The notes below the pieces were generated by a model. That model worked only from the letters and a program-made list of their open reading frames with translations. It was not told the origin of the DNA and did not search any database. From positions 1 through 13,375 of the forward strand of contig JANYJT010000209.1 of the NCBI GenBank assembly GCA_025358395.1: 13,375 nt of DNA. The letters run 5' to 3'. Source of the stretch: Bacteroidia bacterium (GTDB taxonomy: Bacteria; Bacteroidota; Bacteroidia; Bacteroidales; Prolixibacteraceae). How positions within the stretch are numbered: the stretch's first letter is position 1; each line of letters begins with the position of its first letter. The position numbers were made by a program, and so were the translations under genes. Of this stretch, positions 1 to 6,223 are shown in pieces.

Positions 1-6
1 AATCAT

Positions 7-14
7 TATCTTTG
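7..14 (+). promoter_or_regulatory. Candidate Bacteroidota -7 promoter element
   Basis: TATCTTTG matches the Bacteroidota sigma-ABfr -7 consensus TAnnTTTG exactly. It lies about 33 nt before the TTG start of the symporter, leaving room for a short leader. The partner -33 TTTG element would fall outside the window, so only half of the promoter can be judged. An 8-mer with four fixed T's can occur by chance in AT-rich DNA. Confidence 0.35.
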
Positions 15-46
15 GAATCAATTGATCTAACTGAAAGACGTATAAA

Positions 47-1438
47 TTGGAAAATAGTAGCAAGCTAAAAAGCCCCATTCACTGGGTTTCATGGCTTTTG
101 ATCGTCACTTTGACGGTCACAGCCCTCCTTTCTTTCTTGAAAATATTTAACCTCGCCGATTTGGGCAGCGGATTGCTGACAGCCAGCAGGGCGATCACAA
201 TTCTTGCCTTCGGACTTGTTGCCTGGCGTAAAAAATCCCTGACCATCTGGATTTTGTTTGGTCTGGCAGCCGGAGCCGAATTCGGCTATGATTTTCCGAA
301 AATAGCCGGCTCGCTTGGGTTTCTGAGCGAGATCTTTCTTCGGATGATCAAAACCATCATTGCACCTTTGTTATTCGCCACGCTGGTAAATGGGATAGCC
401 GGTCATACCGATTTGAAACAAGTGGGACGAATGGGATGGAAATCACTGCTCTACTTTGAAATTGCTTCTACCCTGGCTCTTTTCATCGGCTTAATTGCGA
501 TCAATATCTCCAAAGCCGGCGTTGGGATCAATCTTTCCTCCATGACCGGAAATGTCCCTGCCGTAGCCGGAAAAATGCAGACCACCCAGGAGTTCATCCT
601 TCATATTTTCCCCGAAAATATAGCAAAAGCCATTGCCGAAGGGAATATCCTTCAGATTGTCATTTTCAGCATCATTTTTGGGATTGCACTGTCCATGCTG
701 GGCGACAAATACAAATCGCCCATGTTAAAATTTACCGCCAGTTTAACGGAAGTGATGTTTAAGTTTACCAATATTGTCATGTATTTTGCACCGGTGGCAG
801 TCTTTGCTTCCATCGCCTACACCATTGGCCACATGGGTACAGATGTGCTTTTTACGTTGCTAAAACTTCTGGCAACCTTATATGTGGCACTAATTGCATT
901 CCTGGTATTGGTATTACTTCCGATCGCGCTTCTTTTTAGGATACCGGTTCTGAAGTTTATGTCGGCAGTTTCAAAACCAGCCTCCATAGCCTTTGCTACA
1001 GCGAATTCCGAATCAGCACTCCCATCTGCCATGGAATCTATGGAGGTTTTCGGAGTACCCAGAAAAATAGTCTCCTTTGTCATACCGACAGGATACAGCT
1101 TTAACCTGGATGGTTCGACCTTATATCTCTCATTGGCAGCAGTATTCGTGGCTCAGGCTGCAGGAATAGAGCTTTCCATTGAAAAACAGCTAGCCATAGC
1201 CTTAACCTTGATGCTGACCAGCAAAGGTGTTGCCGGGGTGTCAAGAGCATCTTTCGTGATCTTGTTGGGAACTGTTACCACCTTTGGACTGCCGGTCGAG
1301 CCGGTGATGATTATCCTTGGCATTGATGTATTGCTCGACATGGCCAGGACCGGCGTCAACGTCATTGGAAACTGCCTTGCCACTACCGTGATAGCCAGGT
1401 GGGAAGGTGAGTTCGACGATGCAAAAGCCAATAGTTAA
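47..1438 (+). CDS. Dicarboxylate/amino acid:cation symporter (DAACS family)
   Basis: Inner-membrane secondary transporter of the GltP/DctA/GltPh family, 463 aa, probably importing an acidic amino acid or C4-dicarboxylate with protons or Na+. Visible landmarks are the first re-entrant hairpin with its serine-containing tip around N320-P326, the NMDGT-like motif as N353-L-D-G-S, and the substrate/cation helix with D431, R434, N438 and N442. In the family the arginine equivalent to R434 goes with acidic substrates. N442 replaces the Asp used for Na+ binding in GltPh, as I recall for the proton-coupled DctA branch, so proton coupling is inferred. About 60 N-terminal residues with one or two extra hydrophobic segments precede the canonical TM1 (near residue 66). 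The start is TTG: an in-frame stop lies at 32-34, no ATG occurs before residue 97, and GAAAG at 34-37 is a possible weak ribosome site. The last seven codons, stop included, lie in a long inverted repeat and overlap the convergent gene by 4 bp. Confidence 0.92.
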   Translation: MENSSKLKSPIHWVSWLLIVTLTVTALLSFLKIFNLADLGSGLLTASRAITILAFGLVAWRKKSLTIWILFGLAAGAEFGYDFPKIAGSLGFLSEIFLRMIKTIIAPLLFATLVNGIAGHTDLKQVGRMGWKSLLYFEIASTLALFIGLIAINISKAGVGINLSSMTGNVPAVAGKMQTTQEFILHIFPENIAKAIAEGNILQIVIFSIIFGIALSMLGDKYKSPMLKFTASLTEVMFKFTNIVMYFAPVAVFASIAYTIGHMGTDVLFTLLKLLATLYVALIAFLVLVLLPIALLFRIPVLKFMSAVSKPASIAFATANSESALPSAMESMEVFGVPRKIVSFVIPTGYSFNLDGSTLYLSLAAVFVAQAAGIELSIEKQLAIALTLMLTSKGVAGVSRASFVILLGTVTTFGLPVEPVMIILGIDVLLDMARTGVNVIGNCLATTVIARWEGEFDDAKANS

Positions 1439-1483
1439 TAATGTGAACTTTCGTTCACATTATTAACTATTGGCTTTTGCATC
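1418..1483. repeat. Perfect 31-bp inverted repeat spanning convergent 3' ends
   Basis: Positions 1418-1448 and 1453-1483 are exact reverse complements separated by a 4-nt loop (TTTC). The left arm carries the end of the symporter gene including its TAA. The right arm plus loop and part of the left arm encode the last roughly 15 residues of the ThuA-PmoA protein on the other strand. The structure could stop or stabilise transcripts from both sides, but it is AT-rich and has no T-tract. Its perfection over coding sequence suggests a recent template-switch inverted duplication, or an assembly or amplification artefact. Confidence 0.95.
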
Positions 1484-3120
1484 TCTAGTTCCCCGGAAAT
1501 TATTCTGATCTTATATTTCAGCCTGAAGTTCTGACCTTTTTTGAAGGTGACTTTGTCATCGAATATGACCCCCGGACTGTAAAAGAAGAAGGGAATCAGC
1601 GGATCGTTGATCACATACCACCTGCTGGTTTTGAAATTGTAATTGGGATCGAGCTCAATCTTTATTCCGACCCTGGTTCCGGTTAAACTCTTAAAACCGT
1701 AGTACTGCCAGTCGCATTTCTGGCATTGCGTACTGTCGGCAGAATTCCGAATTTCCGGCGAAGTGAAGTCCAGGTTAAACCTGCAGGAAATACCGGCATA
1801 TCCTCCCTGAATTCTTCCACCACGAATGGCTGGTGGTGTGCGGTCTAAGACCACACTGTCTGCCAGGACTTTAAATTGATAATCCTGGTTGATTTCATAA
1901 TTTCCGTTTTGGGAAGGAACCGTTATGTGGTAGTTTCTTTCTTCCGACATCACGTTGGATCCTTCCTGCGGATGATAGTTGATCCACAGCCTGATATCTG
2001 CCGAAAAATCGGGATGGTGAACGATCTCCTTTTTCACAATTTCTGTGGCTCCTTCTGACCGGTAACCGGTTTTAGCAGAACGACTTTCGTTCATATATTC
2101 CCAGTAGTTCACATGGTTGATGTATTTCCAGCAGAACCATAAGCCAAGGTGCCATGGATGATCCGGAGGAGACAAGCTGGTGACCATGGTATTGTTCACA
2201 GTGAGTGGATGAAAATAGGGTCGTTGGAAGCGGTCGTTGTAATTGAATTGCCACACGATATCTTTTCCATTCACCAATGCCAGGGTCGTGTCGGTTTCTT
2301 GCCAGCTGTATTTTGGTTTACTGTTGATTTTTTTCAGGTCCATCTCTGCCGGAGGGTCTATGGTAACTTCTCTTCCGGCACACCACTGCGCGGCACGTAA
2401 AAGAATTGCTTTTAGTCCGGAATTGACCAGCGCGCGCTCATCGTGCCCCAGAATTGTGAAAAAACTTCTGCCTTTTCCGGTCTGGTTGACAAAAATCGCA
2501 GGTTCATCAATGGGATGTCCATCTTTCGAATTGATCGCAGTGAGTGACCCGATGGCTTTAGCACCGCTATAAAGCTCAGTTTTTTCCCAAATCTCATCCA
2601 TGATCTGAAACCCTTTCAGTCCTTTGGTGATCGGATGTTTTTGGTCAAAACCATCCACCCGTGCGACAATGGGAGCATCGTGGAAGGTCTCTTTTCCCCA
2701 ACGGCCAATGCCGATCCGGCGGTACGCGTCCCATCCTTCATAAGCCGAGGCACCGGAGTGGAGAAAGAGCGCTCCTCCACCTTCGTTGACATACTTCTCA
2801 AAGTCGGTTTCCCACACGCTGCTCATGCGGGTTTTGCCATCTGGTAAGGTGCTTGCGTTGCTGATAATCAGGTCGAATTTCTTCAAGCTTTTGTAGGACA
2901 GCGTATCTGGTTTTTCGGTGACACTTGTTGCAAAAAGGCTGGTTTCATCAAAAAAACGAACCAACAATGGAGTAGTTTTCTTCCATAAGTGGTTTCCGGA
3001 CCCACTGATAATCAATATTTTGATTTTTTTTTCATTTGACTGACCTGTGGACGCATAGTTATCAGATGAACCGAAAACCAATGATAGGAGGAGCGTAAAT
3101 ACAACGATGGATCTGATCAT
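1435..3120 (-). CDS. Secreted ThuA-domain / PmoA (DUF6807) fusion protein
   Basis: Exported two-domain protein of about 561 aa. Residues roughly 1-27 form a signal peptide with a hydrophobic core. A ThuA-like (class I amidotransferase-fold, trehalose-utilisation) domain follows, with the KILIISGSG strand, GGGALFLHSG, a typical DEIW segment and GHDERA. The C-terminal half is a PmoA/DUF6807 domain, recognisable by RPYFHPL and DHPWHLGLWF. The biochemical function of both domains is poorly defined; in Bacteroidota they accompany Gfo/Idh/MocA oxidoreductases and sugar catabolism, so a periplasmic carbohydrate-related role is inferred. I chose the ATG at 3120; an in-frame TTG at 3129 adds three residues. 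No clear Shine-Dalgarno is seen. The C-terminus appears atypical: after LKYKIRI, where the other PmoA protein here has about 20 more ordered residues, the last ~15 residues are encoded by the 31-bp inverted repeat, so the native tail may have been replaced. Confidence 0.9.
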   Translation of the reverse strand: MIRSIVVFTLLLSLVFGSSDNYASTGQSNEKKIKILIISGSGNHLWKKTTPLLVRFFDETSLFATSVTEKPDTLSYKSLKKFDLIISNASTLPDGKTRMSSVWETDFEKYVNEGGGALFLHSGASAYEGWDAYRRIGIGRWGKETFHDAPIVARVDGFDQKHPITKGLKGFQIMDEIWEKTELYSGAKAIGSLTAINSKDGHPIDEPAIFVNQTGKGRSFFTILGHDERALVNSGLKAILLRAAQWCAGREVTIDPPAEMDLKKINSKPKYSWQETDTTLALVNGKDIVWQFNYNDRFQRPYFHPLTVNNTMVTSLSPPDHPWHLGLWFCWKYINHVNYWEYMNESRSAKTGYRSEGATEIVKKEIVHHPDFSADIRLWINYHPQEGSNVMSEERNYHITVPSQNGNYEINQDYQFKVLADSVVLDRTPPAIRGGRIQGGYAGISCRFNLDFTSPEIRNSADSTQCQKCDWQYYGFKSLTGTRVGIKIELDPNYNFKTSRWYVINDPLIPFFFYSPGVIFDDKVTFKKGQNFRLKYKIRIISGELEMQKPIVNNVNESSHY

Positions 3121-3193
3121 TTTAAACAAGTTTGGAAGTTATTTTCTTCGTTGGATAAAAAAAGTGGTGATGCGTAAATTTAGAAAATTTTTC

Positions 3194-3236
3194 GCTTCAC
3201 ACCTGACAGGTTTAGAAAACCTGTCAGGTGTGAAGC
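3194..3236. repeat. REP-like palindrome, copy 1 (overlaps transposase 3' end)
   Basis: Arms of 20 bp (3194-3213 and 3217-3236) enclose the loop AGA. The arm core is CTTCACACCTGACAGGTTT. On the minus strand the arm reads CTT CAC ACC TGA in the transposase frame, so the palindrome supplies the transposase's last codons and stop. It begins 74 bp upstream of the ThuA-PmoA start. The 41-nt core (3195-3235) equals copy 2 in reverse complement. Confidence 0.95.
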
Positions 3237-3874
3237 AGCCAATTTTCAATTCTTTCCATTTCAATTTTTTGATTGTGCAAAAGTTTAAAATTTGCAGCAT
3301 TATCGAACCAGCCAACAACTGATTCCCTGTTAAGTTTGGTTGGTTTCACTGATATGCAGGTCAGATAGCTACTCCACGGATAATCCATCGAATGTTCCCG
3401 AAAACCATGATGAATAGGATTGTTGTGAATATATAGAATGACTTGCTTTAAATAGAAAATCTCATCGATTTTTTTTCGTTGAAACGGTCTTTCAAACAGT
3501 GCTCCATGACGATGGAATCTTTTGTTGATTGCCTTTGTGTAGGCATTAAATAAGTTGGAAAAATATTGGTGGGGTGACTTCACACCTGACAGGTTTTCTA
3601 AACCTGTCAGGTGTGAAGATGAGATTAGAATTTCGTCTATTTCTTTTATTCGGACTAGGAAGTGAAAATGATTGGGCATCAGAACCCAGGCAAAAGTCTC
3701 TGCAATCGGTGAAATGTAATGATCATAAAGGTTCATAAAGTATTCATAGTTTTCGATCTCCCTAAACAAATTGCAACTATTGATACCACGATTGTATATG
3801 TGATAATAATTACCAAATGACAGCTCCTCGAAATTTTGCATGATATATTGTATCAATTGTATGTAAGTTACCAT
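3224..3874 (-). CDS. REP-associated-type tyrosine transposase (Y1_Tnp, IS200-like) with in-frame palindrome
   Basis: Single-strand DNA transposase of the HUH/Y1 class, RAYT-like, 216 aa. The N-terminal YYHIYNRGIN block is typical. The metal-binding HUH motif is H69-F70-H71 within MPNHFHFLVRI. The likely nucleophile is Y112 in NLFNAYTKAINKRF, followed by the common GALFERPFQRK and YIHNNPIHHGF blocks. Family members nick and join single-stranded DNA at hairpins, and RAYTs are linked to dispersed REP palindromes. Residues 86-99 (SHLTGLENLSGVK plus an edge residue) are translated from palindrome copy 2, inserted in the linker between the HUH motif and the Tyr helix without breaking the frame. The stop codon lies in copy 1. 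The start is uncertain: ATG at 3874, or ATG at 3841 (M12), which fits the usual short N-terminus better. It sits between the divergent ThuA-PmoA and URO-D genes, as an insertion would. Whether it is still active is unknown; the motifs are intact. Confidence 0.85.
   Translation of the reverse strand: MVTYIQLIQYIMQNFEELSFGNYYHIYNRGINSCNLFREIENYEYFMNLYDHYISPIAETFAWVLMPNHFHFLVRIKEIDEILISSSHLTGLENLSGVKSPHQYFSNLFNAYTKAINKRFHRHGALFERPFQRKKIDEIFYLKQVILYIHNNPIHHGFREHSMDYPWSSYLTCISVKPTKLNRESVVGWFDNAANFKLLHNQKIEMERIENWLLHT
3578..3618. repeat. REP-like palindrome, copy 2 (inside transposase gene)
   Basis: Arms of 19 bp (3578-3596 and 3600-3618) flank the loop TCT. It is a 41/41 reverse-complement match to the core of copy 1. 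In the transposase frame both arms are open, encoding residues 86-99. I see no convincing target-site duplication beside it. Confidence 0.95.
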
Positions 3875-3885
3875 AAATTATTCAT

Positions 3886-3930
3886 TTTTTCACACCTGAC
3901 AGGTTTCCAAAACCTGTCAGGTGTGAAAAA
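3886..3930. repeat. REP-like palindrome, copy 3 (between transposase and URO-D gene)
   Basis: Arms of 21 bp (3886-3906 and 3910-3930) enclose the loop CCA. The outer end differs from copies 1 and 2 (TTTTTCACACC instead of CTTCACACC); the inner 16 nt are the same. It starts 12 bp before the first possible transposase ATG and ends 43 bp before the URO-D ATG, so it lies in the leader or promoter region of both. Confidence 0.95.
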
Positions 3931-3973
3931 TCTATTAATTTCGTTACAATATTTAACTGAAAAGAATTTAGGA

Positions 3974-5008
3974 ATGACAAACCAACAATGGGATTCATTG
4001 GTTGCATTGGTCGAAGGGAGAAGCACCAATAAAAAGGAGATCGGATTTATCATTGACAGTCCGTGGTTGCCCGGATGGGCCGGAATTTCGACGATAGATT
4101 ATTACTCATCAGATGATATATGGCTGAAAACCAATTTAAAAGCAATAGAGCTATTCCCTGATGTTACCTTTCTGCCCGGATTCTGGTCGGAGTATGGCAT
4201 GTGCACGGAGCCCTCCGCCTTTGGTGCACGGTCCGTCTGGTACGAAGCCAATCTGCCACATGCTGAGCGGGTAATTCATTCCGATGAAGACATCGAAAGG
4301 TTGCCCCAACCCAATGTCACCAGCGATGGATTGTTGCCTTTCATGATCAACAGGTTGAGGCTTATGGAACCGGCTATCCGGCAAAATGGTCACGAGATTA
4401 AATTTGCAGTCACACGCGGTCCGCTGAATATTGCCACTTTTTTAATGGGAACCTCTGAATTTATGCTTTTGTTGGCCATGGATCCGGATAAGGCGCACCA
4501 ATTAATGGAGAAAATCACCAAATTTATTGAGGATTGGGTCAGACATCAGAAAGCCTGTTTTCCTTCCATCGAAGGGGTGCTTTTATTGGATGATATTGTT
4601 GGTTTTGTCGGAGAAGACGAGTGCCGGGAATTTGTTGTTCCTTACATCAAGAGATGCTTCGGTGCCATTGATTCCAAGATTGGATTCTTCCACAATGATG
4701 CATTTGGTTTGACTTGCACCCCTTTTCTGAAAGAGATGGGTGTGAACCTTTTTAACTTTGCCTTTGATCATCCTATCAATCAGATCAGAGAACTCGCCGG
4801 ACCGGATGTTGCACTGATCGGCAATTTGCCGCCACGTGATGTGCTTTCCGCCGGTAAGCCCGAAGAAGTTTATACAGCCACACAGACTATGATGAGAGAA
4901 GCCAACGATCACAGCCGGATGATCTGGTCTTGTGGTGGAGGAATTCCGCAAAATGTCCCGACAGAGAATTTGAAGGCATTCGTGAAAGCGGTAAAGGATT
5001 TTGAGTAA
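3974..5008 (+). CDS. Uroporphyrinogen decarboxylase family (URO-D/MtaA-like) protein
   Basis: Cytosolic TIM-barrel protein of 344 aa from the PF01208 superfamily, which covers HemE and the corrinoid methyltransferases MtaA/CmuA. Landmarks are IIDSPWLPGWAG near the N-terminus, the VTRGPLNIATFLMG segment, the LLLDDIVGFVGEDECREFVVPYIKR segment, H240-N241-D242 where zinc methyltransferases have H-x-C, and C320-G-G-G-I-P near the C-terminus. The missing second zinc Cys argues against a classical MtaA reaction, and there is no haem gene context, so the substrate is unknown; a catabolic or demethylation role is only a guess. I chose the ATG at 3974. The frame stays open back to 3836, but that extension runs through palindrome copy 3 and aligns with nothing I know. 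GAAAAG about 9 nt upstream may be a weak ribosome site. The paralogue array follows after 72 bp on the same strand. Confidence 0.8.
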   Translation: MTNQQWDSLVALVEGRSTNKKEIGFIIDSPWLPGWAGISTIDYYSSDDIWLKTNLKAIELFPDVTFLPGFWSEYGMCTEPSAFGARSVWYEANLPHAERVIHSDEDIERLPQPNVTSDGLLPFMINRLRLMEPAIRQNGHEIKFAVTRGPLNIATFLMGTSEFMLLLAMDPDKAHQLMEKITKFIEDWVRHQKACFPSIEGVLLLDDIVGFVGEDECREFVVPYIKRCFGAIDSKIGFFHNDAFGLTCTPFLKEMGVNLFNFAFDHPINQIRELAGPDVALIGNLPPRDVLSAGKPEEVYTATQTMMREANDHSRMIWSCGGGIPQNVPTENLKAFVKAVKDFE

Positions 5009-5020
5009 CTTTAGTTCATC

Positions 5021-5078
5021 AAATAGCCAATTATTCCATAAGATAGCCACTATTATTCACACAGCCAATTCATACATC
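5021..5078 (+). repeat. Degenerate ~20-bp tandem repeat before the small-protein array
   Basis: The spacer reads as three degenerate units beginning at about 5021, 5041 and 5061. Each contains AGCCA followed by an AT-rich stretch with ATTC or ATTATTC. The following start region AAATGACCAAC resembles the unit's beginning (AAATAGCCAAT). Period is near 20 bp with several mismatches. No function is evident. Confidence 0.4.
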
Positions 5079-5080
5079 AA

Positions 5081-5491
5081 ATGACCAACACTTTCGAACT
5101 CAAAAAAGGAAAGCTCGTTTTCGAGGATGACAAAATCCTCATCACCGATGATGCAAAAAACCGCAAGCGCATGCGACTCATTTCAGCCATCTTATTGCTC
5201 GCTTTAGGTATTTATAATTTCAGTAAGTATATAAAGACCAACGATGACCATATTTTATGGAACAGTCTTATTGTTGGAATTGCAGCAATCGTGCTAATTG
5301 TCACTGCACTTTTGGTAAATGTTCAAAGTGAAATTAATTTGAGGGAGGTGACTTCCTTGAAGATTAGGCGAATTCTGTTCAGGGAATTTCTTGTTATTAA
5401 GACTGCCAAAAAGGGAACCAGGCAAGTTGTTGGAATCTTCAATACGGAAAGGCTCGAAGAATATATCTCTACAATATCGCTTCCTAAATAA
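5081..5491 (+). CDS. Small two-TM membrane protein, intact unit A of a tandem family
   Basis: I do not recognise a named family. The 136-aa protein begins with a charged FELKKGKLVFEDDKILITD block, then has two adjacent hydrophobic helices (about residues 30-47 and 63-85), then a soluble part SEINLREVTSLKI...FLVIKTAKKG...IFNTERLEEYI. The order of short beta-like strands followed by a final amphipathic helix resembles bacterial PH-like domains interrupted by a TM hairpin; that is a structural guess from pattern only. It is the sole complete member of three adjacent copies and defines the ancestral layout. The next unit starts 6 nt after its stop, so the two are probably co-transcribed, perhaps also with the upstream URO-D gene. 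Confidence 0.75.
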   Translation: MTNTFELKKGKLVFEDDKILITDDAKNRKRMRLISAILLLALGIYNFSKYIKTNDDHILWNSLIVGIAAIVLIVTALLVNVQSEINLREVTSLKIRRILFREFLVIKTAKKGTRQVVGIFNTERLEEYISTISLPK

Positions 5492-5497
5492 TTTCAA

Positions 5498-5989
5498 ATG
5501 ACCAGGACATTCGAACTCAAAAAGGGTAAGATTGTATTCGAAAAGTACAAAATTGTCATAACCGACAACGCCAGGATTCATCGGAGTATAAGGTTATTTC
5601 TCTCGGCATCTGCGATAATTTTAGCATTAACCTCTGCTATCGCCTATTTTACAACAGGCGATCAGTATGAATGGTGGCTTGGTGTTGATAAGGAAGGACT
5701 CCGCGAATTCATTTGTGAAGAATCACTATCAAAACCTCTCTTCGGGCAAAATACATTTGAATTGAAGAAGGGGAAAATTGTGATTGACGAAGACAAGATT
5801 ATCATCACGGATATTGCAAAACAACAAAGGCTTCAGATGCTATTACTTGCTGGTTCGGGGATGCTTTTGGGAACGTCTTATTTGATTGGATATTTTAAAA
5901 AGGGAGACCAGTTTGGGCTTTGGTTTATTTGTTGTGCTAGCCAATATTCAGATTTTTGTAGTCTTTTTTCTGCGGTCTGTAATAAGTGA
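5498..5989 (+). pseudogene. Fused, degenerate units B and C of the small two-TM protein family
   Basis: The 163-aa open frame joins two decayed copies of unit A. Unit B (5498-5734) keeps the FELKKGKIVFEKYKIVITD block and first TM segment but lacks about 57 residues, including TM2 and most of the soluble part. It jumps from GDQYEWWLG straight to DKEGLREFICEESLSK, the counterpart of the C-terminal helix in A. Unit C follows in the same frame. Where A has TAA, 6 nt and ATG, B-C has CCT, 6 nt and GGG (5735-5746), so stop and start are both gone in perfect register. C then matches A through its first TM and GDQFGLW, after which the frame shifts near 5924 and ends in an unrelated tail. The ORF may still be translated, but its product would be abnormal. 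Confidence 0.7.
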
Positions 5990-6176
5990 AATTTCCTTGA
6001 ACGAGGTTAAATCAATGATAATAAAAAAAAGAGCCGGCAATGAATTTTTGGACATCAAACTTCACAACAACAGAATCAGAAGGGTTACTGATATATTTAA
6101 TCCTGACAGACTCAAGGAATACATTGATGCACTTCTCGATACCAAAATTGAATCTGATCTTCAAGAAAAACAATAA
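5886..6176 (+). pseudogene. 3' remnant of unit C after a frameshift
   Basis: This frame carries the rest of unit C: TM2 (LFVVLANIQIFVVFFL), then SEISLNEVKSMIIKK, the FLDIKLHNN strand and FNPDRLKEYIDALLD, aligning with SEINLREV, FLVIKT and FNTERLEEYI of unit A. It joins the preceding frame if one base is removed around 5918-5930 (T/G-rich GGTTTATTT context). The only upstream start is TTG at 5886, so independent translation is doubtful. A single-base sequencing or assembly error would also explain it; corrected, unit C would have a complete body but still no ATG of its own. Confidence 0.65.
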
Positions 6177-6223
6177 TTGATAAAACTGATTTGAAATAAA
6201 TTATCAACCAACAAACCAAACAA

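Noticed and set aside
1418..1483. Ordinary rho-independent terminator at the 31-bp inverted repeat
   Set aside because: The stem is AT-rich and has no T-tract on either side, and both arms are coding. It may still end transcripts, but not in the classical form.
3194..3930. CRISPR array made of the three repeats
   Set aside because: The repeats are long palindromes in mixed orientation, spaced 383 and 310 nt apart by transposase coding sequence. There are no uniform spacers and no cas genes.
3836..3973. N-terminal extension of the URO-D gene running through palindrome copy 3
   Set aside because: The frame is open and would give a 390-aa protein with SHLTGFQNLSGVK near its start, but the palindrome core is open in two of three frames by nature. 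The extension also overlaps the transposase start, and the family's N-terminal homology begins after the ATG at 3974.
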